Origin: Mermis nigrescens
Lineage: Eukaryota > Nematoda > Enoplea > Mermithida > Mermithidae
Direction of reading: 5' to 3'
Length of the DNA: 64,000 nt
NCBI GenBank assembly: GCA_036768485.1
Contig: JAVLUZ010000617.1
Span: 186,001-250,000, forward strand
This document shows positions 1 through 28,348 of this stretch, piece after piece (position 1 is the stretch's first letter; every line of letters begins with the position of its first letter). The notes under the pieces were generated by a model. The model saw nothing but the letters and a program-made list of their open reading frames with translations, was not told the origin of the DNA and did not search any database. A program made the translations under genes and the position numbers.

Positions 1-299
1 CTAGAAAAATATTTTTTAATATTGTAGAGTACGAAAGAATGAAAATTGACAAAGTCATTTGTCTTCATTAGTTTTATCACTTTCCCAAAATTCTCACAAT
101 TTTTCCTGACAATAAGGTTAAACAAAGTCAATATTCGAATACAACTAGATTCAAAATTAGGTAGTTTCTGCAATAGCAATGGTAGTCTAATTCACTGTTC
201 AAAATCAAGCTCGGAATTACAGAGCTTACTTCACTTTCGATCGCATTCAACATCGTCCAACTTTTGAATAACATCGAAAAAATCTCAAATATTACAGAG

Positions 300-988
300 T
301 AGAGCTGTACCGGGACCTGGCCCCGGCCCTGCGCCGTTGCCGAGGCCCCGGCCCCGGCACCGGGGCCGGGGCCTTATATATTCAACGTTCTAGCAGAGAT
401 TTAAGTGACCAATTATGCCGAATTATGGCCAATCTGAATAAAACTATTCCTGCATACAGTAATCATGCTAGGGAAACTGTTTTGACATTTAAACGCATTC
501 AACTTTCAAATATGAGATAGTTGGTATTCATGAAACATCAGCTTCATTAAACTTTTATTTCAAACATGTCAACAAATTTGCTTTCAATCAGTAGTCAAAG
601 TTAATGCATTTCAAGTTGCAGCTCATGCACACAAGCAGTTCCTGACTTTAAATGAGATACTCAATCGATATTTGAGTGCATTGCATAATATTTTGCATCA
701 TCGTCGTTCGTTTCGTTGCACCACTTGTGAGACTCGTGCACTATATCAGGCTGCTCAACAAAATTAAAAGTATAAAATAGAAACACGCCTTTGAAATGGT
801 GCAACTGCAAGTCACAGATGTTTTCTGAATCTACAAATCGCATTTCCACGCATCTTATACCGAGTTTAATTAACTGTTGATGCGTGAAATCATATAATTA
901 TGCACGTGTACGGTGTGCAAAGATTCTGAAAGACGTGGCAGCTTTTTGTTTGGGCCCCGGCAATATAGGCGGCCCCGGTACAGCTCTA
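300..988. mobile_element. Non-autonomous hAT-like transposon
   Basis: Perfect 15-bp terminal inverted repeats TAGAGCTGTACCGGG (300-314 and 974-988) flanked by the 8-bp direct repeat TTACAGAG (292-299, 989-996). Both ends carry GC-rich GGCCCCGG subterminal repeats in otherwise AT-rich DNA. No transposase is recognisable in the 689 bp. It lies in the intron after DDX56 exon 9. Confidence 0.9.
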
Positions 989-1359
989 TTACAGAGCCCC
1001 TGTATTTACATACATAATTTATAATTTAATATTTGAAGAAAATGGAAAATATAGAAAACGACTTTTCAGCTAACCTACGGAAGACAAAATCCACTGAATT
1101 TATAGAAAAACGGCCACTTTGGAGTCAATTACACAATATGCATACATTGGCATGATTAAATACGAAATCCGCGATTGCTAATGTATTTACGTACATGTTG
1201 TTACCGTATTATTTATATAAAACTTCAAACTAGATCTAGCCAAAAATTGGCAAAGCTGAAAAAAACTTCACCATATACATTTATACTAAATTATAATATT
1301 TATTTATATTTATTTTATATTTACATATGTATGTATTACGAAAGCTATCAGGGACATAC

Positions 1360-19734
<18,375 letters not shown>

Positions 19735-19930
19735 AAAGTAAGGGGCTTCTCAAAAGAATGTTCAGGTAAAGACAAATAGTGATTAAATCTTGGTAATGTA
19801 CGTACAATGACTGAATACAAGAAGGTAGTACAGTTTAAAATTCCTAGTACCTATAGTTAGGCATAAGTCAACAGATAAAATACGATAAAAAATAATCGTC
19901 ATATTACAAAAAGAAGGTGTGTATGCCAAA

Positions 19931-20383
19931 CAAACTCGTATTCAGGATTTTGTTTGGGTAGGGTGGGAAGCACGACCAACTTTTTTCAAAAACATAAATG
20001 GGGACCAAAGAACGAATTAAAAAAGACGTATTAAGAGCACTAGAGCTATACACTTTGTAAATTTTGCTACCCAGATGCCTTAGATATGATGAGGATCCAA
20101 TGGACACCCTCTTGAAAAATCTCACTTTCTGCAAAAATCTGTGCAAAACAGAAGATATAGATGCAAAATACGCTTTAGGTTGAATAAAGACTAAAAATGG
20201 AGTGTTTAAACCGCGCGCTTGGGACTAAATAGACTCTAATTATAATTGTGAAATTCGGCGCGAAGCGCCAAAATTTTTGCGATTTTTGGCTAAAAAACAA
20301 AGGGGGAGTAAAGGAAAAAATCATTCTCGTATTTCGTTCAGGGGCGGGGCCACGTCCCCACTATCACCCTGAATACGGGCCTG
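19931..20383. mobile_element. Family E element upstream of DDX56
   Basis: Ends CAAACTCGTATTCAGG and CCTGAATACGGGCCTG. The flanks ATGCCAAA and ATGCCAGC match 6 of 8. A perfect hairpin GGCGCGAAGCGCC lies at about 20256. It sits 200 bp upstream of the DDX56 start codon and could affect the promoter. Confidence 0.8.
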
Positions 20384-20390
20384 ATGCCAG

Positions 20391-20551
20391 CTCTGCAAAA
20401 AACGAAGATAAAGTAACAGAAAGATGCAAAGACATAAATGGCGAAAATAGGTCCATGGAAATAAATGTTCCTACTTCATCCTACATTCCCTTAAAAAATC
20501 CTTCAAACTTCAAATCTATAAAGTTTCAGCCAAAAATGCAGCAAAGAGCAG
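20391..20551 (+). CDS. Possible exon of an unknown plus-strand gene
   Basis: An open stretch with varied, protein-like composition: SAKNEDKVTERCKDI, SMEINVPTSSYIPLKNPSNF and SIKFQPKMQQRA. It is bounded by CCAG before and CAG|GTTAGG after. An ATG-TTC-AG|GTAAAG at 19758-19765 could be a tiny first exon in phase, but it overlaps the likely DDX56 5' leader. The left border sits 8 bp from a transposon end. No family recognised. Confidence 0.25.
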
Positions 20552-20854
20552 GTTAGGTACATATATTCCTGCTGCAACAAAGTGAGTTCGATCTTAGCCC
20601 TTTTACCCTACTCAACTCCATCAGTTTTGGTCCGACATTGGTTAAAATTTGGGTTCACGTCTTCTTTCGCAATTTGTACACGTTCTGCAAAAGGTCATAA
20701 TCACACATGGGCATGGGGGATCATTATATGATCTTCGGGGAGGTGTTGGTGGATTTTTCACCCTGGAGAAATTTTAAAAAAAGCTTTATTCTTTAAATAA
20801 TAAACGTATTCCAAACGACATTAGTTCCGTTCGTGATCTATATAGGTGTTTATA

Positions 20855-21425
20855 CATATTTCCCATAATCTTAATTGTAAAGCACATTTAAATCAAATAA
20901 TCGAAAAAGCTGTTTCTCGTTGTTTTCTCATACACAAGGCTTTTCCCTCTCATGATAAAGATATTTTAGTCAGGGTCTATACTACTTATCTAAGACTCAT
21001 GCTTGAGTTTTCTGTTTCTGTATAGAATCCATGTTATGCTAATGATATAAATCGTTTTGAAAATGTTCAACGTAAATTTACTAAACGTCTTTTTGGTTTT
21101 CATAGCAATTTATCTTATGTTGAACGCCTAAAGCTTCTCGACCTACCTTCTTTAAAACTTCGTCGTCTTTAAATATGTTTATGTCTCATGCATCAAATTA
21201 TTAATGGTTTATGTTGTATTGATGCTGATGAATTTTTTATTTCCAGTTCCAACGTCACTCGAGCTGAAAAGCGTTACAAGCTTATGTTACCAGTTGTTCA
21301 TTTCAATGCTCACCTCAACGACTTTTCCCAACGCTATCCGAAAATTTGGAACACGTTGGTTTGCTCAAAAAAGAGCTGCGAAACATTGGTGTTACAAATT
21401 TAATGTCGGGGCTTACCTAGTTGCA
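20855..21425 (+). pseudogene. CR1-like LINE fragment (end of reverse transcriptase ORF)
   Basis: Broken reading frames read VRVYTTYLRLMLEFSVSV, then YANDINRFENVQRKFTKRLF, SYVERLKLLDLPSLKLRRL and FSQRYPKIWNTL. This is the region after the catalytic motif in CR1/Rex-like LINEs. Stops and frame changes show it is dead and truncated on both sides. Confidence 0.75.
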
Positions 21426-22646
21426 CGGGAGTAACCAGTTGGAGGGGGTGGGAACCGTCCCCCTTCCCCCCCCAAATAAAAAAAAATATTCTGTTTTTTA
21501 CAAGGGTCCCCAAAAGCAAAAAATTAAAAATTCTTGAAGTCTGCTGAAAGGACAGCCAAAATGCGATTTGAGTTCATTTCTAGGGTACTAAAATCAAGAG
21601 CGAAATTTTTTTGTACATATAACGTATAGATATGCTATTGAATGTACACATTTTTACATACTACTAGATTGTTATCTGTGACCCGTACGCTTCGCAAAAG
21701 GTGTAACTTTGTCCTAAATTCAGCTGGTTATATTAGTTCGGCCCGAAACGCCAAAATTTTCATGAGCTTTAGGTTGAAATTACACATAAAATTCGACTCA
21801 GTAGGTTAAAATAACTTGTGTGACACAATTATAAATAATAAAGCGATTGCAATGTGTTGAGTGAATCTCATAATAGACACCACTTTGCTTATGAATTTGA
21901 TGCAACGCAAAGATAAAAGAGTCAATTTTATCTTCAAATGGCAGAAAACAGTGCAAAGTTGTTTAATAGTTCTGTTTTCTGCATTAGATCTTTATAAAAC
22001 AGTAGAAACAGATGTAAAATATGCTTAAATCTGTACAAAGAGGGCGTGGGTAAAATCCGGAAATGGAAATGGAAAATGGAAAATGGGTATAAGCCGGAAA
22101 TGGAAAATGGAAATGGAAAATGGAAAAATGGGTAAAAGCCGGAAAATGGAAAATGGAAAAGTGGGTAAAAGCCGGAAATGGAAAATGGAAGATGGAAAAT
22201 GGAAAATTTTCCATTTCCTTTATTTTCAATGGAAAATGGTTCATTTTCAAAATTTTCGGTCGTAAATGTCAAACTCATGTCGTTTTTCACCAAATTTCTC
22301 TATTTTTGAAAAAAATTTCGAAAGCGTACCTAACTAAATATGGAAAGTATACAAAAATGGAAAAAACGGAAAATTGTTCATTCCATTTTTGTTGAATTTT
22401 TTCATTTTTAGTTGCGCTTTTGAAATTTCTTCAAAAATGAAAGAAATTTGGTGAGAAACTGACATGATTTTGACATTTACGACCGAAAATTTTGAAAATT
22501 AACCATTTTCTGTTGAAAATAGAGGAAATGGAAAATTTTCCATTTTCCATTCTTCATTTCCGGGTTTTACCCGATTTTTCAATTTTTCGGCGATTTCCCA
22601 TCTGCGACGAAATCATTGTAGTTGTTGTTGTTGTAGCAGCACTCAA

Positions 22647-24477
22647 TCATTGATCAGTCGAATCCAGCCCCAGGAAGCATGCTACTTCCACTGGATGTTT
22701 CCATAGGTCGATTGCACGAAGATTGGCCGGTTTTGTAGGGCAGTGGAAAAGATGGTGGACATCATGTGGCCCATTTCCACAGTCCGGGCATAGATTGTCA
22801 ATGGTTGGGTCGAGGCGTGTCAGATAGGTGTTTAGCATCTGACACCATCCTGAGCAAAGTTGAGCTAACACGGTCCTTGTGGCACATGGAAGCCGAAGTT
22901 TGGCTGGTGTTACAGGAGGTGGGTAGCCGCCCAGCACCAGGTTTGGTCTGTAGCCTGCGATTCCGTCTGCAACTGCCTTGCTGTGTATATCTTTGAAGGC
23001 TCCTTTGTGGTTGGCGTTGTCAGCATTGAGTCGCTCAGTGTATGGGTCTATGTCAGGTTGGTAGTGTGAAATATCTTTGCGGATATTTCTTGGTGTACAG
23101 GCTTGTGTGATCAGGTTGTGGTTCGGGTGGTTGGTCAAATTGCATGACAGTAGATACTGTCTTGACAACATTTCGTTGTGTTGCTTAATGGGCAGCAATT
23201 TAGTTTCACTTTGCAGATGATCTGCAGGGGTAATCAGATGGCAGCCAGTGATAGTTCTCATAGCTGCATTTTGTGTTGTTTGTAGGGTAGTCCAGTGGGT
23301 TAGATGGAGTTGAGGTGTCCAGATTGGGGCGGCATAGTTAGCGACAGAACGAAAAACAGCTTTGTACGTTGTCAGTAGTGTTTCTTTGTCTTTGCCCCAT
23401 GTACTACCTGCTAGTGACTTCAGTACATTATTGCGTGTACGGAGGCGGTTGCAAATGTAGTTTGCATGTGTTGAGAAAGTGAGCATGTTGTCAAACACAA
23501 CACCCAACAGTTTGGGATTCTTCACTGTTGGAATGCGATGTCCTGCAACTTGCACATCAAGTTCATTTTTGATTTCTGTCGTCGACCATGTGGTGAAGAG
23601 TGTAGCCGTTGATTTTTCGGTCGAGAGATTCATGTTTCGACTAGTGAAAAACTTGTGTAGGACTTTAAGGTAGTCGTTGATTTTGATGCAGAGTTCAGCA
23701 ACATTGGGACCAGTTGCAAGAACTGTGCAATCATCGGCATGTTACAATGTTGATGCCGTTTGCTGGTGGTGGGATTTTCGATAGGTAGTGATTGAAGAGT
23801 GTTGGTGACAGCACACCACCTTGTGGGACGCCTTGTTTGACTTTTCGGGAGTTCGACTTTTCGTTTCTAAATTCAACGAATGACTGTCGGCCATGTAGGT
23901 AGTTGCATAGCCAGCGTTTTATCGTGTTGGGTAGTGTAGAGACGAGAATGTCTTGCAGTAGAATTGCATGGCTAACCGTGTCAAAGGCCTTTGACAGGTC
24001 AAGAGCAACAGCAATAGTACGATGGGCTGGTTTTCGTTGGTTAAGGCCATTTTTTATTTGGTTTGTGATGGCATGAAGTGCAGTTGTGGTGCTATGCAGT
24101 TTCCGAAAGCCATGTTGGTGTGGCATTGTCGGCAGATGCTCATTGAGCAGTGGGAGAATGAGCGATTTGAGTGTTTTGGCTACCGGCGAGAGCAAGGAAA
24201 TAGGACGGTATGATTTGCTCTGATTTGTTGGTTTTCCAGCTTTAGGTAGCGGAATGATACGCCCAATTTTCCAAATGCTGGGAATGAGCAATGACGATAG
24301 GGAAATGTTAAAAAGGTCAGTTAGGTATTTCAAACCGCTTGCACCAATGTGTTTGAGCACGATATTGGAAATGCCATCAGGGCCTATGGCTTTTGAACTT
24401 TTAGATGATTTTATCGCAGCAGCTACATCATTGGTTGTGAACTCGATGTTTCCATTGTTGTTAAGAGCATGAAAAGC
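22647..24477 (-). pseudogene. LINE ORF, 3' part: reverse transcriptase, frameshifted
   Basis: Continues in the same frame after the TGA: KAIGPDGISN, IIPLPKAGKP, SYRPISLLSP, DLSKAFDTVSH, QGVPQGGVLSPTLFN. At 23740/23741 two bases are missing inside the YADD catalytic box. The frame then resumes with LGVVFDNMLTF, LAQLCSGWCQMLN and a C-terminal CPDC...HHLFHC motif typical of Jockey-group LINEs. Ends at the stop at 22647. Confidence 0.88.
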
Positions 24478-25929
24478 TCAAATTGTAGCGCGCCATGTTG
24501 GGTCAAGTTTTGATGGGTGTTCAACAAATTGATGATTGAATGCTTTGGCACATTTCTTGGGGTCATTTATTTCAGTGCCAGCAAAATCAATTGCAATATT
24601 ATCATTGCGTATGGTAGGATTAGATAATGCCTTGATGGTCTTCCAAAGTTTCTTGACACCATGACTCAGATTGCAATTGTTCAGGTGTTCAGACCATTTT
24701 TTCCATCTGTGTTCATTGACCAATCTCCGTATTTCATTGTTTAGCTGCTGTATACTGGGGTCTGAAGGATCAGCTGATCTAACTGCATCACGTTCATCGG
24801 CAAGTAATGCAGCAGATGTGGGAAAGTAAGGACGAATTTTAGGAATTCGTCCAGTTGGTATGTTATGTGTCATTGATTTGCAAATAATTTTCCGGAACAT
24901 GCGTTCACCATTGTAGATATTGGTGGGTGCATGTAGTGTGGAGAAATGTTTTTCAGTCTCGGTAGTAAATGATGCCCAGTCAGCTTTGTTAAAATTGACA
25001 TATGTGCGGCGTTCCGAGATTGCCAAGTCAACAGCATGTTCGATGGTGATTGTGATTGGTAGATGATCAGAACCGAGTGTAAGTGCTGTGGACCAAGAGG
25101 TGCTGGTCAGGAGGCTGGGACTGGCGAGACTGATGTCGGGTGAACTAGAGCAGTTTCCAGAGATTCTGGTATGCTGTTTTTTGTTAAGAATGCTGAAGGT
25201 TGAGCCATCAATTTGTCTGGCAAATTCGATACCACGTTGGTCGTTACCAAGTTTCGAGTACCAAGCATCATGATGGGCATTCAGATCACCCAGAATGAGT
25301 GCATCATTGCTGGTAAGAAGGTGTTCAATGGACGGAATGTATCCAGGTTCACACCTGCTTGCTGGTGGCACATAAACATTGTAAACAATGATATCAGTTT
25401 TGCCAGATGTAATGATGATAGCTTGTTGTTCGAGGAACTGATCATGTCTGTTCGGTGCAGGCGTGTTGATTAAATGGTATTTGACGGTTTTATGTATCAT
25501 GAAAGCGAGGCCACCGCCAGCATTTGCTCTGTCTTGTCGAACAACTGTATAGTTGCCAAATGATTTCAGTGTTGACCAAGCGGTCAATTTGGTTTCTTGA
25601 AGAATACCAAGCAGGATATCGTTGTGTTCAAAATAGTTGGTGATTTCTGCAATTTTATTGGATAGACCATTGCAGTTAAGTTGCAGGACACGAAAGGCTG
25701 CAGGTTGGTGTTTTATCAGGGATGGTCGATCACTGGAAGGCTGAAGGCAACATCGAGCAATGAACTTGTTGTTCCAATCAACAGTGTTAGTTAGGCCTGA
25801 GCATTTGCGAAAATGGCAACATTTTTGGCATTTGTTACATTTTACTGATGTGCAGTTACGATTTATGACAAGTTGGCAGACGCAGCAGAACCAAACTGGT
25901 GGACCTGGGTTGGGTTCAATACCGGCCAT
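24478..25929 (-). CDS. LINE ORF, 5' part: 2A-like motif, zinc cluster, AP endonuclease
   Basis: From the first ATG inside the element: MAGIEPNPGP, a 2A-like ribosome-skipping motif, then CCVC...CNKCQKCCHFRKC, a PHD-like cysteine cluster. The endonuclease follows with QLNCNG, LQETKL, LGDLNAHH, SPDISLAS and GSDHLPI, so all expected catalytic residues are present. The frame is also open upstream through a hydrophobic stretch (LSTLVGLLQLLLL) into the flanking repeat to 26226. It ends at TGA 24478-24480, a point stop; the same frame continues into the RT part. Confidence 0.85.
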   Translation of the reverse strand: MAGIEPNPGPPVWFCCVCQLVINRNCTSVKCNKCQKCCHFRKCSGLTNTVDWNNKFIARCCLQPSSDRPSLIKHQPAAFRVLQLNCNGLSNKIAEITNYFEHNDILLGILQETKLTAWSTLKSFGNYTVVRQDRANAGGGLAFMIHKTVKYHLINTPAPNRHDQFLEQQAIIITSGKTDIIVYNVYVPPASRCEPGYIPSIEHLLTSNDALILGDLNAHHDAWYSKLGNDQRGIEFARQIDGSTFSILNKKQHTRISGNCSSSPDISLASPSLLTSTSWSTALTLGSDHLPITITIEHAVDLAISERRTYVNFNKADWASFTTETEKHFSTLHAPTNIYNGERMFRKIICKSMTHNIPTGRIPKIRPYFPTSAALLADERDAVRSADPSDPSIQQLNNEIRRLVNEHRWKKWSEHLNNCNLSHGVKKLWKTIKALSNPTIRNDNIAIDFAGTEINDPKKCAKAFNHQFVEHPSKLDPTWRATI

Positions 25930-26099
25930 TAGTAGAAGCAGTTGGAGCAATCCGACCAGTGTAGAAAGCTCCACAGGCCAAAAAACGAACAATACAAATG
26001 ATTGATGCTGGGGTGACGATCCTTGGTCGAAGACATTGTGATGTCTTTGAGTGGCTCTGGTACGTAGACCCGATCGTCGTGAGAGCCAAATTGTTGTAG

Positions 26100-26352
26100 T
26101 CGAAGTGGATAACAATTTTTTTCGGATCTGAAAGGTCAATTTTTTCAAAAGAGGAGAATTTTGTGTGAAAAGACGAAGAAGTGAACAATTTTTCGTTTTT
26201 TTTCTGTTTTTTGTAGACTTTTCCATATTTAGTTACACTTCCGAAATTTCTTCAAAAATGGAGAATTTTGGTGAGAAACGACATGATTTCGACATTTATG
26301 ACCGAAAATTTTGAAAATAACCATTTTCCGTTGAAAATAGAGGAAATGGAAA

Positions 26353-26384
<32 letters not shown>

Positions 26385-27160
26385 CCGGGTTTTACCCTAT
26401 TTTTCCATTTTCCGGCAATTTTCCATCTGCGACGAAATCGTTGTAGTCGAAGTGGATAACGATTTTTTCGGATTTGGAAGGTCAATTTTTTCAAAAGAGG
26501 AGAATTTTGAGTGAAAAAGACAAAGAAATGAACAATTTTTCGTTTTTTTCCGTTTTTTGTAGACTTTTCCATTTTTAGTTACGCTTTCGAAATTTCTTCA
26601 AAAATAGAGAAATTTGGTGAGAAATGACATGATTTCGACATTTACGACCGAAAATTTTGAAAATTAACCATTTTCCATTGAAAATAGATGAAATGGAAAA
26701 TTTTCCATTTTCCATTTTCCATTTCGGGTTTTACCCACTATTCCATTTTCCGGCGATTTTCCATCTGCGATGAAATCGTTGTAGTCGAAGTGGATAACGA
26801 CTTTTTCGGATTTGGAAGGTCAATTTTTTTCGAAAGAGGAGAATTTTTGAGTGAAAAGACGAAGAAATGAACAATTTTTGTTTTTTTTCCGTTTTTTGTA
26901 GACTTTTCCATTTTTAGTTACGCTTTCGAAATTTCTTCAAAAATAGAGAAATTTGGTGAGAAACAACATGAGTTTGACATTAACGACCGAAAATTTTGAA
27001 AATGAACCATTTTCCGTTGAAAATAAAGGAAATGGAAAATTTTCCATTTCCATTTCCATTTTCCATTTTCCATTTTCCGGCTTTTACCCATTTTTCCATT
27101 TCCATTTTCCATTTCCGGCTTTTACCCATTTTCCATTTCCATTTCCGGATTTTACCTTTC
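26100..27160. repeat. Tandem units of about 340 bp
   Basis: Units repeat tctgcgacgaaatcgttgta, gtcgaagtggataac, aaggtcaattttttcaaaag, aatttcttcaaaaat and the ATTTTCCATTTTCC tract, near 26095-26425, 26425-26765 and 26765-27110. A further unit lies left of the LINE at 22380-22621, and an inverted arm at 22042-22395. Confidence 0.85.
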
Positions 27161-27304
27161 CTCTACAAAGATGCTTAAAGATAGATTTTTGAGTGTTTAA
27201 TGCAAACGCTTGGAGCTATAATTATGATATTCGGCGTGAAGCGCCTAAAATTCTTGAAATTTCGCTAAAAAAATACTCAAAAAAGTGTTAAAATTACTAT
27301 TAAT

Positions 27305-27395
27305 TTGCCCCAAAAAGTTTTTGTACATTGTACAAAGATGGCTCCGAAAATCTTTGTACGAGCCTCAAAATCTTTGTCTCGTACAAAAAAAACAA
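27305..27395 (+). mobile_element. Family C terminal fragment
   Basis: Reads ttttgtacattgtacaaaga, tctttgtacgagcc and ctcgtacaaaaaaaacaatgg, the right end of a C element with an eroded CACTG. Confidence 0.55.
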
Positions 27396-27648
27396 TGGAC
27401 ACCACTAATTACCGGTTAATTTTTTTTAATTTTTTTTAAATTTTTTATATTTTATTTTTTTATTTTTTATTTATTTTTTTTCATTTTTTTCATTCTTTTC
27501 AGATTCATAATCAACTTTTGCAAAAATTTACTTGATAAGATTAGAAAATGTAAGTTTTTGCTTCAATATACTTAGGCTTAGGCTTAGTATATCTGAAAAG
27601 GTGTTTTAAGCTGCTTAGATCGAGGTCGCTCCCGCTTAGGTCAATGTA

Positions 27649-27732
27649 AAGATGCTTAGGTCGATGTATAGATGCTTAGATCGATGTATAGATGCTTAGG
27701 TCGACGTATAGATGCTTAGGTCGATGTGTATG
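27649..27732 (+). repeat. 20-bp minisatellite, about four units
   Basis: Unit AGATGCTTAGGTCGATGTAT, repeated with single-base changes. Confidence 0.9.
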
Positions 27733-27771
27733 TACCATTCCCTCATTACTTCGTTTTTATTTCTTACGAGA

Positions 27772-27840
27772 AGGTAGCTTAGCCGATTGGTAACATGTTG
27801 CGCTGTAGAGCGATAGGTCAGAGAAACCTGTCACCTGAAA
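27772..27840 (+). repeat. tRNA-like sequence (SINE head or tRNA pseudogene)
   Basis: GTAGCTTAGCCGATTGG resembles an A box. GCGCTGTAGAGCG can form an anticodon-type arm, and AGGTCAGAGAAACCT a T-type arm with a poor B box. No convincing acceptor stem, so it is not called a tRNA gene. Confidence 0.35.
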
Positions 27841-27963
27841 GTTATTTTCTGTCTCGGGAAAAACTTGTGTGAGAACCTATGTTAAAAAAAGATGGAAAAA
27901 ATTGACCCTGTATATACCCTAACGTTAAAAAAGATGAAAAAAATTCGATAGGGACTAAAGTAA

Positions 27964-28141
27964 ATAAGTACCCAAATTTGTTTCAATTTACCAACATACC
28001 ACCTTTTTCATTTTCTTTAAGTTTTAAATCTTTTATAATTCTGTTCATAATGTAATGGAAGGTTTAACCTTTAAGTTTCTCTTTGTTTACAACTCTCGCT
28101 TAGCTAGCTCATTTTAAAAACTATTTCATGGCAAACAGTCG
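27964..28141 (+). mobile_element. Penelope-like element 3' fragment
   Basis: The text caaatttgtttcaattt, ccacctttttcattttc and gtttacaactctcgctta matches, in reverse, 46945-47130, which is the 3' trailer of the Penelope-like remnant there. Confidence 0.65.
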
Positions 28142-28348
28142 TGTTTACAATTACGGTACCGATGCTTTCTACATGCACCGAGCGCAGTGCCAGTGTTGCC
28201 AACTCTGAAAAGACCAACCGGCCATACCAACATATAAAACGGCAAACCGGACATGAGCGCAGTAAAATTATGGCCAAAACCGGACAAACAATGTATACAC
28301 TTGATAAATAACAAGGTGGCTAAAATTTATTCAAATTAACTATTGCAT

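Larger units (their letters stand above)
22622..26087 (-). mobile_element. APE-type non-LTR retrotransposon (Jockey-like), nearly full length
   Basis: The target duplication is CTACAATGATTT / CTACAACAATTT read on the minus strand (22610-22621, 26088-26099; 10 of 12 match). The unbroken site is visible in the sister repeat at about 26438. The element ends in a CAA-repeat tail (GCTGCTACAACAACAACAA). It encodes a 2A-like peptide, a zinc-binding cysteine cluster, AP endonuclease, reverse transcriptase and a C-terminal CCHC-like motif. A stop codon and a 2-bp deletion disable it. Confidence 0.9.
22042..27163. mobile_element. hAT-like element built of TGGAAAA-rich inverted repeats
   Basis: Exact 8-bp flanking duplication TACAAAGA (22034-22041, 27164-27171). 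The ends share GGTAAAATCCGGAAATGG in inverted orientation. Inside are long inverted arms of ATGGAAAATGGAAAATGGG-type repeats and about 340-bp tandem units. It was later split by a LINE at 22622-26087. Without that it would be about 1.65 kb with no coding sequence. Confidence 0.82.
21440..27300. mobile_element. Decayed family E copy split by the 22042-27163 insertion
   Basis: Left arm: gggggtgggaaccgtcccccttcc, acaagggtccccaaaagc, CGGCCCGAAACGCC. Right arm after 27171: gtgtttaatgcaaacgcttgg...gatattCGGCGTGAAGCGCC. The same text order, uninterrupted, is seen at 19931-20383. Ends are too eroded for a target duplication. Confidence 0.4.

Noticed and set aside
46..267. Continuation of DDX56 (exon 10) in the first 300 bases
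   Set aside because: No TARxNN or downstream DDX56 motif appears in any minus frame between 1 and 1359.
661..849. Minus-strand 62-codon frame inside the first hAT-like element
   Set aside because: No resemblance to hAT transposase and no start or splice support; probably non-coding filler.
27772..27840. Functional tRNA gene
   Set aside because: The acceptor stem does not pair and the B box departs from consensus; kept only as a tRNA-like repeat.
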